The notes below the pieces were generated by a model, which did no database searches, had not been told where the DNA came from, and saw only the letters and a list, made by a program, of their open reading frames with translations. Shown piece by piece: positions 43,301 to 50,555 of a DNA stretch of 64,000 bases (within the stretch, counting starts at the first letter, position 1; each line of letters starts with the position of its first letter). The translations under genes and the position numbers were made by a program. Where the stretch lies: NCBI GenBank assembly GCA_030424865.1, contig JAUHVR010000004.1:124001-188000 (forward strand), read 5' to 3'. The stretch comes from Alphaproteobacteria bacterium. Lineage in GTDB: Bacteria; Pseudomonadota; Alphaproteobacteria; Rhodobacterales; Rhodobacteraceae.

Positions 43301-43673
43301 GCGCGCCGACGGCGAGCGCGCTGCCTGCAAACACGGCGTTGACGGCAAAGGCGCTCAACCGAATGCCCATGTCAAACGCCACCAGACCGATCGAGTGTGT
43401 CAACAACGCGGCCGCCTGGAATATCAGGGCACCTGGCGTCACCTGAAGCACGACGACACCTTTTCGTGGCCTGACATGTCGCCAATGCGATCGAGGGATC
43501 ACCGTGATGGCATCACCATGCGACAAGGTCACGCGCAGGCGCTCGAGCAAGGCCTCCGACGCGCCCGGAAAGGCGCGATCGACGATCTGGGCCACCGTAA
43601 GGCTCTCTGCCAGATCCGTTCGCCGACGCACGACGTCCGGCAGCCCTTCTGCGGTTACGACCTGCACGCTCAT
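40389..43673 (-). CDS. tail tip/host specificity protein J-like
   Basis: 1094 residues. The start at 43673 (MSVQVVTAEGLPDVV) overlaps the NlpC/P60 gene by ATGA. It has the layout of lambda gpJ-type tip proteins: an N-terminal TipJ part with two hydrophobic segments (GLVAFDMGIRLSAFAVNAVFAG), a hub region (PWPVGRIRVAPLFASQPYTEV; YVRALFLFGYGRLDLSDLKIGDVPI), and C-terminal fibronectin-like domains. It closes the tail tube and determines receptor contact. Confidence 0.85.
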   Translation of the reverse strand: MSVQVVTAEGLPDVVRRRTDLAESLTVAQIVDRAFPGASEALLERLRVTLSHGDAITVIPRSHWRHVRPRKGVVVLQVTPGALIFQAAALLTHSIGLVAFDMGIRLSAFAVNAVFAGSALAVGALANAALNSLIPKPSTPEKGEEGYRIGGFRNEVAPGQPVPWPVGRIRVAPLFASQPYTEVIGDDQYVRALFLFGYGRLDLSDLKIGDVPIADLPDVEVEIREGQDTDADVTLTPCQVLEESVSIELAGPQPVLDQAGNEIVGQSEDQPFVLSTSFGATRAALVFQWPSGLYRLGDKGNTRETTVSIRIRQRPIGGTWSNVTDLTFEEAKLEPIWRQYSWTLPYRGRWEIEVTKLTKDERAQTNNRTYLMALQSIRPEYPINMDKPLALAALKVKASEMLNGALDQFNAVAQRYVPVWNGSDWVEGLSRNAASAFLAALQGNHHPNPVDDAGIDWEVMQDWWLFCEEKGLKYDRDHRSWTSFGEMLVDIAAAGRASPRHDGARWGVVIERPQAVAVDHVTPRNSWDFEGTRAYLDPPEGVRVRFQDETSGWTDAEMILPWPGHTGPINLVEEWRVAGKTNPDELAREIYRRMLEIIHQLDRYFVMQDGAARVATRGDKVLLTHDVLTEITTAARVVSSSGGTVVLDAEVHMDAGQRYALRWTLFDEDDTIGSSQVVPVSTMPGTTRTLHLGAADGPPVDALAIFGPAEEEVIACRVVGVEPGADFSSRLILTAEAAEVEALTDAYTPPIWNSAVGSAVPEVLPGAPEFAGVSTEAAEGVYGAAGRILRVGAAMPQNDPSTVDLIEVEHRIVGAGSWSGASIPGTSGSVGLSYDLGADVEIRLAARTPGGQPGPWSAIVTVEVGVGEGALAQVPDTAGISANGGLGHCLVTLALSDPQTGEVEIFRTPQGQSVDTATHAIGIAPINSGTTVSWIDGDAAQADQVTDGDMTNAAAWTAGGGWSVGSGVADHVPGAASTLSQGQTLTAGSTYRGRISVTGRTAGTVTVQLAGGTVVAAPAIAADGDVPFSLTAATGNDRIEIVADADFDGSITQLILFPQSPAAAPQGDFDYRFAAVNADGIASALSSPITATII

Positions 43674-44074
43674 GATCGCGCCTCGTGCCGATAGGCCGCC
43701 TGGTACCGACGCTGCCACATCGGGTCTGATCGGCGTACGATCACGGACCGCTCACGTTGGAACACGTGCAGCATCAGTGACGCGTCGACCGCAACAGCAA
43801 GGTGGGTGTCAAAAGCACCGATCCGGAACAGCAGGACATCAAACGGCGCAGGGTCCGAGACTTCTCTCCAGATCCCGCTCCCCTTCGCGGCGCGCAAGAG
43901 CCGGTGGATCTGATCGTGTTCCCCGTCAGAGACGTAATCACCCGTGAATGTCGGCAAGTTGATGCCCAGCTCCTGGGCGTAGACCAGGCGGACAAGGCCA
44001 TAGCAATCGACCCCCTCTGCGGTGCGCCCGAGAGACCTGTGAGGCAGGCCGAGGTATGCGTTCCAGTCGGTCAT
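43670..44074 (-). CDS. NlpC/P60-type tail tip peptidase
   Basis: 134 residues. The NlpC/P60 cysteine peptidase pattern is clear: catalytic Cys in GVDCYGLVR (Cys24) and His in FDTHLAVAV (His91). In lambda gpK and gene transfer agents such proteins belong to the tail tip and help cut peptidoglycan at entry. Coupled to both neighbours by four-base overlaps. Confidence 0.88.
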   Translation of the reverse strand: MTDWNAYLGLPHRSLGRTAEGVDCYGLVRLVYAQELGINLPTFTGDYVSDGEHDQIHRLLRAAKGSGIWREVSDPAPFDVLLFRIGAFDTHLAVAVDASLMLHVFQRERSVIVRRSDPMWQRRYQAAYRHEARS

Positions 44075-44595
44075 CGGAACAGCCCCGGAAAGCGGTCACG
44101 GCCAATGATGTCCATTGGCGCGGCTTCCTCTTCGATCGGACGTCGCGACAGGGGCACTTCGATCGCCTGGCCATAGGCCGCGGACATGACCTGCAAGCCG
44201 GTCCATTCCTGTTCAATGAGATCGGGCGAGGATGCCATGACAACCGCCAGGTGCGCCGTCGCCCGGGTGCTGACCGATCGCAGCAGGCTCACAACGGAGT
44301 GGTCGAACAGATCGAGTATGATCCGCGCTCCGGCGGGGACGTCTTCTTCGTCGCCGGGCAGCTCAAGGCTCGCGATAATGTAACTGAACGGCTCCGCCAG
44401 AGGGTCCGCACCGCGCCATGTTGACCGCGTGCCGTAGCGCAGTGGATCGCTCGACAAACGCTCGGTCGGGTCGGTCGACAGACGCAGGGGCGCGTCGAAC
44501 TCCGCGTGATCGATCTCGAGAAGAACAACCTCGAAATCCGACGCGTGTGAGGCGTCCTGCGTCGTGCGGGCATTGAGGGACAGACGACGGCTCAT
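44071..44595 (-). CDS. DUF1833-like minor tail protein (lambda L-like position)
   Basis: 174 residues. Seen: FEVVLLEIDHAEFDAPLRLSTD, then YIIASLELPGDEEDVPAGARIILD and LIEQEWTGLQVMSAAYGQ, which fit the DUF1833 tail proteins found before NlpC/P60 genes in siphoviruses. It probably joins the tail tip to the tube. Start and stop overlap neighbours by four bases. Confidence 0.75.
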   Translation of the reverse strand: MSRRLSLNARTTQDASHASDFEVVLLEIDHAEFDAPLRLSTDPTERLSSDPLRYGTRSTWRGADPLAEPFSYIIASLELPGDEEDVPAGARIILDLFDHSVVSLLRSVSTRATAHLAVVMASSPDLIEQEWTGLQVMSAAYGQAIEVPLSRRPIEEEAAPMDIIGRDRFPGLFR

Positions 44596-45014
44596 GGCAT
44601 CTCCACCACGCTGAATTCAACGGTGCGCCCGATGCCCTTGAAAGCGCCCAGGTGCGGCGGGTTCTCACCCCAGACGCACAGAATGCGACGGGTCAGTAGC
44701 AGGGACGCGCCCGCTTCGGTCACCAGAGGCAGGCCCGAGGCCTCAAGCACAGATCGTCCGTCCGAGGTCACGTCAGGCATCCAGAACGGCACCGCGCCCT
44801 CCTGAAGGGTCTCGACAAAGAACCGATCGAGGCTGGCGATCTGGGCGGGATCGGCGATGAGTGACATCGCATGTGTCACCGGCACCGCGCTGAAGCGGCG
44901 CTGATAGCGCGGCGGGCCGGTTTCGAACTGGCGGCGACGGCGCGCGTCCGCGCGCTGTGAGCTGAAGCCGTCGCGCAAGGGGCGCGGAAGATCGGTGGGC
45001 CATTCGGGGATCAT
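44592..45014 (-). CDS. minor tail protein (lambda M-like position)
   Basis: 140 residues between tape measure and the DUF1833-type protein, the place of lambda gpM or a distal tail protein. The sequence has PPRYQRRFSAVPVTHAMSL and FVETLQEGAVPFWMPD, resembling tail proteins of other transposable siphophages, but I cannot name the family with certainty. Coupled by ATGA to both neighbours. Confidence 0.6.
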   Translation of the reverse strand: MIPEWPTDLPRPLRDGFSSQRADARRRRQFETGPPRYQRRFSAVPVTHAMSLIADPAQIASLDRFFVETLQEGAVPFWMPDVTSDGRSVLEASGLPLVTEAGASLLLTRRILCVWGENPPHLGAFKGIGRTVEFSVVEMP

Positions 45015-47347
45015 CGGATCGGCCTCGGCGCTTGCAGCCCCAATTGTGCCAGGCGGCGTTTCGCGGCACCGCCAGGCGCTGTCATCGCGCCGTCGACTGC
45101 TTCAGAGAGCACCAGGCGCTGGAGCCGCGACCCATCCGGCTGCACCTCCTGCTCTTCGCGGACGCGCAGACCGCTTTCGTTCACGATCTGCGACTTCAGG
45201 ACAAAGGGCATCGCGGCGAAGGACGCAGGACCTGCAACAGCGCCACCGTTGGCAAATGCCGGGATCGAGGCACCCGCATTCATCGCCTCGAGCTGCGCGC
45301 GATAAGCCGAGGTCGCCCGCGCGTTCATGACAAACTCACCAGCGCTCACAAGGATCGGCTTCCTGTCGTCACGCGGGCCTGCAAAGCCATATTGCATGCC
45401 TGTTTGACCCCAGGGATCGCCACCGTCCCTGAACCCAAAGAGGCCGGTGATGAAGCCGACGATGCCACCGCCACTGCCGCTGCCACCCCCAAGGCCCAGC
45501 AGATCCATCAGGGGGCCTTCGCCCAGCAGAACTGCCTGCCAGAGGATGTCTTCAAGAACGCTTGAAAACCGCGCCCAGGCCGAGGCGGCATCATCCCCAC
45601 CCTTTGCCAGCGACGGCAAGAGATCGCTCATTGTGGAGTTCAGATAGCTCGAGGTCGCACTGGCCCGTTCGCGCTCTGCAGTCTCTTCCTGGATCTTGCC
45701 GATCAGCCGTTCGACCTCGATCCGTTCGGCCTCGGTCGCCTGGGCCAGCACCTCGCGGTGACGCAGCATGTCCTGGCGCAACGGGTCGCTTTCCTGAAGG
45801 ATCGCCAGCTCCAGCCGGTACCCCTCGATCAGGTCACGAACGGCGTCGCTCTCACCCTGCTTTCCCGCGCCGCCCGACGCGACGGTCTGGTTCAGCTTGC
45901 GATACTCGGCATCCGCTTCGTTGGCAGCGATCGCCAGGCGCTCGGCGTTCTCGGCCTCCTGCCGGACCAGCGTCTCACCCTGGGCCAGGGCGGCCGCGTT
46001 GCCCGACGCCAGCAGGCCATAGCCGCCGTCGTCGAAACCTTCGCGGAAGTCGATCACCGCATTGCCGCCTGCGCGGGCAATGGGATCACCAACCGTGTCC
46101 AGCCGGTTTTGCGCCTTCTGTGCCTTGACCCGCGACGAGCTGCGCGCGGTGTTGAGGTTGCGGGCAAGCCGCGCTGCCTCGTCGGCCGCCGTCGAAATCC
46201 CGCTGGCCATATCCAATGCCGCCAGGGCCGCGCCGCGCTCGAAGGCCTGCCGGATTTCATCCTTCAGCTCTTCGGCGACTTTCAGTGTCGCCAGCTTGGC
46301 CTCGAGATCCTCGCGCTGGACCGCGACCATGGCGTCCTGCACCTGGCGGCTGTCTTCGCCGTGGACCAGCGTAAGGGCCAGCAGTTCGTTTTCCCGGGTG
46401 AGCGACGACAGGATCTCGTCGGCAGCCACCGCGCTTTGGCGGCGGGTTTCGAGATACCGCTTTGCCGCTTCATCCGCCTGCGCCCGGATCGACTTGATCC
46501 GGTCTTCCTTGGCGATCTGGGCGTCGTATTGGGCCAGCAGATCACGGGCGGCTTTGACCTGGTCCTGCGCCGCCTTGAGCCTGCGCTCTGCGTTGCGTTT
46601 GCGGTCGCTGCTGCCTTGTAGCGCGGTGTCGTTTTCCGCCTTTGCCAGTTTCTCCTGGGCTTCCCGGATCTGGTCAAAAAGCGTCAGCCGCTCGCTCGAC
46701 ATCGCGCCGGTCTCGAAAGCACGGATATAGCGCTCGGCATCCTGTAGCCGTTCGTTCACCGCCTCAAGTTCGCTTTCGAGCCCCTCCGCGCTGTCTTCGG
46801 ACCTGGTCAGCCATTGGATCATGGCGGCACCGGCCGCGATGCTGCCGATGGTGATCAGGTTGACCGGCGAGACCATGCTGACCAAAGCCCGGCCGAGCGC
46901 TTTCGCCGCTCCGGCCGCGCCCATCGGACCAATCACCTGGGTGATCTGCGTACCCTGCTGAATGGCCAGGGTCAGAGGGTTCTGACCGGCCGCGAGCATG
47001 ACGCCGATGTCGTTGAACTGCGCGGTCAGATTGCCAACGGATCCGGCCGCGCCATTGTAGGTGTTGGGGAGTTTGCCCCCCTTGACCCGCAGCTGATCAA
47101 TCTCGTTTTGAAGAGCGTCGATCTGGGTGGTGGCCCGCGCATGCTCAGCCGTCAGCTGGGTCAGGTCGGCCTTGTACTGCTTGAGTTCGGCGCGAAGCCT
47201 GGCAAAATCCGCATCCGCAGATTGCCCCTTGTCGCCCATCGCCTGAACCGATTGGCCCAGGCGATCGCTTTCGGCAGCCGTGTTACGCAGCTCGGCTCGC
47301 GCCTGGCTTCCGTCCACCTTCAGTTTGGCTTCGAACTTGAACGTCAT
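45011..47347 (-). CDS. tail tape measure protein
   Basis: 778 residues, the longest coiled-coil protein here. The first 170 residues are helical (LGQSVQAMGDKGQSADADFARLRAELKQYKADL), then QFNDIGVMLAAGQNPLTLAIQQGTQITQVIGPMGAAGAAKAL, a conserved tape-measure stretch, then hydrophobic VSPVNLITIGSIAAGAAMIQWL, more coiled coil and a Gly-rich part near 650 (LLGLGGGSGSGGGIVGFITG). By the usual 1.5 angstrom per residue rule it would set a tail of roughly 110-120 nm. It follows the frameshifted chaperone as in other long-tailed phages. Confidence 0.9.
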   Translation of the reverse strand: MTFKFEAKLKVDGSQARAELRNTAAESDRLGQSVQAMGDKGQSADADFARLRAELKQYKADLTQLTAEHARATTQIDALQNEIDQLRVKGGKLPNTYNGAAGSVGNLTAQFNDIGVMLAAGQNPLTLAIQQGTQITQVIGPMGAAGAAKALGRALVSMVSPVNLITIGSIAAGAAMIQWLTRSEDSAEGLESELEAVNERLQDAERYIRAFETGAMSSERLTLFDQIREAQEKLAKAENDTALQGSSDRKRNAERRLKAAQDQVKAARDLLAQYDAQIAKEDRIKSIRAQADEAAKRYLETRRQSAVAADEILSSLTRENELLALTLVHGEDSRQVQDAMVAVQREDLEAKLATLKVAEELKDEIRQAFERGAALAALDMASGISTAADEAARLARNLNTARSSSRVKAQKAQNRLDTVGDPIARAGGNAVIDFREGFDDGGYGLLASGNAAALAQGETLVRQEAENAERLAIAANEADAEYRKLNQTVASGGAGKQGESDAVRDLIEGYRLELAILQESDPLRQDMLRHREVLAQATEAERIEVERLIGKIQEETAERERASATSSYLNSTMSDLLPSLAKGGDDAASAWARFSSVLEDILWQAVLLGEGPLMDLLGLGGGSGSGGGIVGFITGLFGFRDGGDPWGQTGMQYGFAGPRDDRKPILVSAGEFVMNARATSAYRAQLEAMNAGASIPAFANGGAVAGPASFAAMPFVLKSQIVNESGLRVREEQEVQPDGSRLQRLVLSEAVDGAMTAPGGAAKRRLAQLGLQAPRPIR

Positions 47348-47348
47348 T

Positions 47349-47705
47349 TCAAGACCCGTTCAACGCCGCTGTTGCTGCCGCTTCGATGACGCGGACCTCG
47401 GACCAGAGCTGCGGTGTCATCTCGATGCCTGCCAGGCGCAGGCCTGCCTCGCTGCCCGCGTAGTCGAGACCCAGCCAATGCGGTCGGGACATGAGACCTG
47501 GAACGCAGCGCATCTGCCCGCTGATGGCGACAAAGGCCTCGGCCGCCGGGATGTTTTCGGGCCAAAGGCCCTCCGACCCGGTGTCGGGTTCGAAAAGCTC
47601 CATCGGGATCGCGAAGAACTCCGCATCGGCTTCCCAGCCTGATCCGGCGGACCCATGCCCGGCCAACAAGCGACCGTTTGCCCAGGCACGGCCCGCCCAT
47701 TTCAG
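47349..47705 (-). CDS. tail chaperone T part, made by -1 frameshift from G
   Basis: This frame has no good start of its own: the first accepted start is a TTG at 47669, yet the coding-like sequence (LKWAGRAWANGRLLAGHGSAG) runs up to the end of the G gene. It is in the -1 frame of G and joined to it at the heptamer GGGAAAC (47711-47705). Shifted translation would give a 222-residue G-T fusion (104 plus 118), as lambda does with G-GT. The T part should bind the tape measure during tail assembly. Confidence 0.7.
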   Translation of the reverse strand: MKWAGRAWANGRLLAGHGSAGSGWEADAEFFAIPMELFEPDTGSEGLWPENIPAAEAFVAISGQMRCVPGLMSRPHWLGLDYAGSEAGLRLAGIEMTPQLWSEVRVIEAAATAALNGS

Positions 47706-48016
47706 TTTCCCAGCTGCGCGCCGATCCGGCCGGTGCGGTAGGTGGTCAGCAAGCCGTGCCGAAGATCCGCCCTGCCCAGGAACTGTTCGAGAAGTTCGGT
47801 ACTGAAGGCCAGCGGCGTTTTGTCAGGCCCGACGACGTCGCCCAGGTCAACCACCACCCGGCGCAGCAATTCCTTGATGCCCGTCTCGGCCGGGCCATCC
47901 TCGAAAAAGGCCTCGATGTCCTCGTCGGGCAGGATCAGATAAGTGGCCGTAAAGCTTTGACCGTCCACGGTCGTGATGGTCTCGGTGAAGCGACGGTCTT
48001 GGGCGATGTTGAACAT
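47702..48016 (-). CDS. tail assembly chaperone (G)
   Basis: 104 residues from MFNIAQDRRFTETI, lying between tail tube and tape measure, the standard place of the G chaperone. The end reads GRIGAQLGN followed directly by TGA, and the slippery heptamer covers the last two codons. It keeps the tape measure soluble until the tube polymerises around it. Confidence 0.75.
   Translation of the reverse strand: MFNIAQDRRFTETITTVDGQSFTATYLILPDEDIEAFFEDGPAETGIKELLRRVVVDLGDVVGPDKTPLAFSTELLEQFLGRADLRHGLLTTYRTGRIGAQLGN
47705..47711 (-). other. programmed -1 frameshift site GGGAAAC
   Basis: G GGA AAC in the zero frame fits X XXY YYZ; slipping one base back re-pairs the two tRNAs on GGG and AAA. The stop TGA follows at once, and the T frame is open across it. 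Lambda uses GGGAAAG at the same gene boundary. Confidence 0.7.
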
Positions 48017-48046
48017 GTCCTGTCCTCTGGTTCTCGGTCTGTCTGA

Positions 48047-48079
48047 GCTGCCCGGAACCGCAAAGGTTGACCGGGCAGC
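48047..48079 (-). other. hairpin between tail tube and chaperone genes
   Basis: GCTGCCCGG and CCGGGCAGC pair perfectly around a 15-base loop in the 91-base gap. No T run follows, so it is more likely an mRNA processing or stability element than a terminator. Confidence 0.45.
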
Positions 48080-48107
48080 GCCCCCCTGGGCATCGCGTTT
48101 CAGCCTG

Positions 48108-49037
48108 TCAGGTGAAGGCCAGCGTCCACTGGTCGTTGCCCACGCCCGGCAGCGGCACCAGGCTCAGCGGCCATTCCTTGATGCCCTGCGCTTCCGTCGG
48201 CGCGCCGGGGCGCTGCATCTGCGCCTTGGGCACGCTGATCGTCGCGCGCCGCCCGGCAACGGTGCCATGGGTCAGCACCAGCGCGACCTCGCTCTGGTCG
48301 CGCGCCAGGGCAAAGGGATCGAAGGTCGCCAGATCCGTCGCCTGGATCTGCATCTCGATCTTTTCCGAGCGATCCGCGATCACGATCTTCTCTTCGCCAA
48401 CCATGAACCGGCCCTGCACATCATTGCCGAGCATCAGTTTGAAATTGCGCATGTTGTGGCTCGTGCCACCGATGGTGAAGACCGGTGTGTTGACGGCCGA
48501 GGCGACCAGGGGCTTTGGCCAGTTCGTGAGGTTCGGCGCTGGCGCGGTCGCATCCGTCGGCTTTGCCCAGAGGCCCGTGAACGTCGCCTCGAGCTGCGGG
48601 ATCCCCGATGCATTGACGACGATGTCGCCGGTTCCCTGGCACCCCAGCATGGCGTAGAGGATGCCGTCGATCTCGAGATAGATCGTGGCGCTTTCAAAGC
48701 CGCCCGAAATCGGATTGTAGGTCACCGAGGTGTCAGCCACGATGGTTTCCGCCAGGCCCATGGCCCGCAACGCCGGACCGAAGCGCGGTGCCAGACCTTC
48801 CGTGCCAGATCCCTGCAGCTCAATCTTGCAGGTCAGCACCATGTGCAGATCATGCGGGATCGTGCCCGAAGCTCCGAGCCAGGGCGTGTCATGACCCCGA
48901 TCGACATCGGCACCCTCCATCGGGCGGATCGCCACGTCGATGGCGGGGATCGCATCCGCGCCCAAAGGACCACTGTCCTGGCCGTAGGTGGCCTCCAGCT
49001 TCATCAGAAGCACTTTCTTGCGCCAATACTTTTCCAT
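48108..49037 (-). CDS. major tail tube protein (siphovirus type)
   Basis: 309 residues from MEKYWRKKVLLMKLEATYGQDSGP. The N-terminus (KLEATYGQDSGPLGADAI) and the duplicated beta-rich halves resemble tail tube proteins of siphoviral transposable phages. In Mu this place holds a sheath and tube gene pair; here there is only one protein and no sheath gene, so the tail should be non-contractile. Confidence 0.75.
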   Translation of the reverse strand: MEKYWRKKVLLMKLEATYGQDSGPLGADAIPAIDVAIRPMEGADVDRGHDTPWLGASGTIPHDLHMVLTCKIELQGSGTEGLAPRFGPALRAMGLAETIVADTSVTYNPISGGFESATIYLEIDGILYAMLGCQGTGDIVVNASGIPQLEATFTGLWAKPTDATAPAPNLTNWPKPLVASAVNTPVFTIGGTSHNMRNFKLMLGNDVQGRFMVGEEKIVIADRSEKIEMQIQATDLATFDPFALARDQSEVALVLTHGTVAGRRATISVPKAQMQRPGAPTEAQGIKEWPLSLVPLPGVGNDQWTLAFT

Positions 49038-49040
49038 CGG

Positions 49041-49178
49041 TCAGGCTCCCTTCTTGGCCGGTTTTGCTTTTGGCGAACCCGGCGCTTTCGGATCCTGCGA
49101 CTTGCGCTCGACCAGCTTCGGGTCGCCCGATTGGTCGCGCAGATAGGTCCCGCCGGAGTGAGGCAGTTTGTCTGTCAT
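49041..49178 (-). CDS. small conserved-position phage protein
   Basis: 45 residues, MTDKLPHSGGTYLRDQSGD onward, ending in a Lys/Ala/Pro-rich tail (SPKAKPAKKGA). The ATG overlaps the stop of the gp37-like gene (ATGA) and it ends 3 bases before the tail tube start. Mu has a short gene (gp38, DUF2635) at the same place; the relation is by position only. Confidence 0.65.
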   Translation of the reverse strand: MTDKLPHSGGTYLRDQSGDPKLVERKSQDPKAPGSPKAKPAKKGA

Positions 49179-49603
49179 GTGCTGATCCTCAGTTGGTCGT
49201 TGATCCGGAAGTCGATCTGGTAGTTCAGAACGCCCGTTCCCGAGGGCACGACAGCCGCACGGGCAATTTCGAAGACACCGACTTCATCGCCTGGTGCCCA
49301 TCCGCAGATCGCGGCGTAGACATCCTCCAGGAAGGCATCGAGACGCTCGAGCGCGCGTTGCCCCTCGGACGCCGATTGAAGCATCAGAATGACCGAGACA
49401 CCGCGCACAACCGGCTGGGCAAAGTAGCCCGTTGCAAGCTGTGCTGGCTGTCCCTGCAGCCCCGTGGGCACCACATAGGCCACAAGCGGCGACGCGGGCG
49501 TTCTCCCCGATGCGATCAGCGAGGCGAAATCCTTGGCCTTCCGGACCCGGTTTGTCAGCTCGGGCACCTGCGCCTCGAGCCGGGCTTCGACCGCAGCCAG
49601 CAT
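49175..49603 (-). CDS. gp37-like tail terminator/connector protein
   Basis: 142 residues. ARLEAQVPELTNRVRKAKDFASLIASG at the start and ARAAVVPSGTGVLNYQIDFRINDQLR at the end fit the Mu gp37-type proteins that sit at the head-tail junction. It overlaps the DUF1320 gene by one base (TGATG). Confidence 0.7.
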   Translation of the reverse strand: MLAAVEARLEAQVPELTNRVRKAKDFASLIASGRTPASPLVAYVVPTGLQGQPAQLATGYFAQPVVRGVSVILMLQSASEGQRALERLDAFLEDVYAAICGWAPGDEVGVFEIARAAVVPSGTGVLNYQIDFRINDQLRIST

Positions 49604-50034
49604 CAGATGAAGCCTTTCATGTTGGCTTCGGTCATCGGTCGTTCGCGATCCGTGACCTGGACACCCCCGGCATCGGTCTGCGCAGGCGACACGCCCGCCG
49701 CATCGAGTTTGATGTTGCCCCTGGCGATGTCGCGCAAGAGAGCCACCGCGCCGTCGTATTCGCCCGCGATCTTGGCGTCCGGCGTTTGAACGTGCAGCTC
49801 GTAGATCGCGATCTTGCGGGCGATGCTCGCAATCAGATCGGGCACGGCCGCAAAAGGCAGAACGTATTTGCCGCCCACATAGCCGTCGATCAGCGCGCCC
49901 GCCTCGGAGATCGCGCGGTCAACCACGTCGGCGTCCACCACACCCGTCGCCAGCTCTGCCCGATCCGTCAGCATGATCAGCAGCTCGAGGCCGTAGCGCT
50001 CTTCGAGTTCGACTTGCGTGGTATAGGCGGGCAT
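49603..50034 (-). CDS. DUF1320 (Mu gp36-like) head-tail protein
   Basis: 143 residues. AYTTQVELEERYGLELLIMLTDRA and DRAISEAGALIDGYVGGKYVLPF are the well-known start of DUF1320 proteins, which act as head-tail completion proteins in Mu-like phages. First gene after an internal terminator. Confidence 0.88.
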   Translation of the reverse strand: MPAYTTQVELEERYGLELLIMLTDRAELATGVVDADVVDRAISEAGALIDGYVGGKYVLPFAAVPDLIASIARKIAIYELHVQTPDAKIAGEYDGAVALLRDIARGNIKLDAAGVSPAQTDAGGVQVTDRERPMTEANMKGFI

Positions 50035-50052
50035 CCAGGGCCTCCGATGTGG

Positions 50053-50084
50053 AAAAAGGGGGCGGCCATGAGGGCGGCCGCCCC
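50053..50084 (-). terminator. rho-independent terminator inside the structural gene run
   Basis: On the minus strand GGGGCGGCC and GGCCGCCCC pair over an 8-base loop, followed by CTTTTT. It lies about 40 bases after the gp35-like gene and 19 before the gp36-like one. It would lower expression of tail genes relative to capsid genes. Confidence 0.75.
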
Positions 50085-50125
50085 GCAGGTTTCAGGCCCG
50101 CCCGAAGGCGGCGGGACTGAGGTAG

Positions 50126-50545
50126 TTACAAAGGCTCGGCAGGAACGCGCACCGCTTGCAGAACCGGATCGTCGAGGATGGCGTCCAGCTCAGCCTCGGA
50201 CAGGTCATCGACATCGATCGTGACCGGCTCCGGGGTGAAGTGGCGACCCGCCCGCCACCGGCCCCGCCTGGGACCAATGACGCGGATCTGGCCATCGCTG
50301 GCCGTGGACGTCTCGTCAGGCTGAATGGCAGGCTGGTCTTCGGGCGGCGTGATCTGCGAAGACGTATCGGTGCCGGATCCATCGTCGCCCGCCGGGTCGT
50401 TTTGGACAGGCCCGTCCCCCTTCGCCGCGCGCGCCTTTTCGATGCGCCCTGCGAGCTTCGCGTCCCCGATGTTCTTGGGATAGGTCACGCCCAGCTCGTC
50501 GGCTTCTGCCTCCAGTGCCAGGCGCTCTTCACTTTTCTCACCCAT
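50126..50545 (-). CDS. Mu gp35/HI1506-like protein
   Basis: 139 residues from the ATG at 50545 (GAGGG eight bases ahead; a GTG one codon upstream is the alternative). A helical N-terminus (ALEAEADELGVTYPKNIGDAKLAGRIEKARA) resembling small LEM/HeH-type modules is followed by an acidic, disordered middle and a C-terminal segment GRHFTPEPVTIDVDDLSEAELDAILDDP. Relatives follow the major capsid gene in Mu-like prophages; the role is unknown. Confidence 0.65.
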   Translation of the reverse strand: MGEKSEERLALEAEADELGVTYPKNIGDAKLAGRIEKARAAKGDGPVQNDPAGDDGSGTDTSSQITPPEDQPAIQPDETSTASDGQIRVIGPRRGRWRAGRHFTPEPVTIDVDDLSEAELDAILDDPVLQAVRVPAEPL

Positions 50546-50555
50546 CACTCAACCC

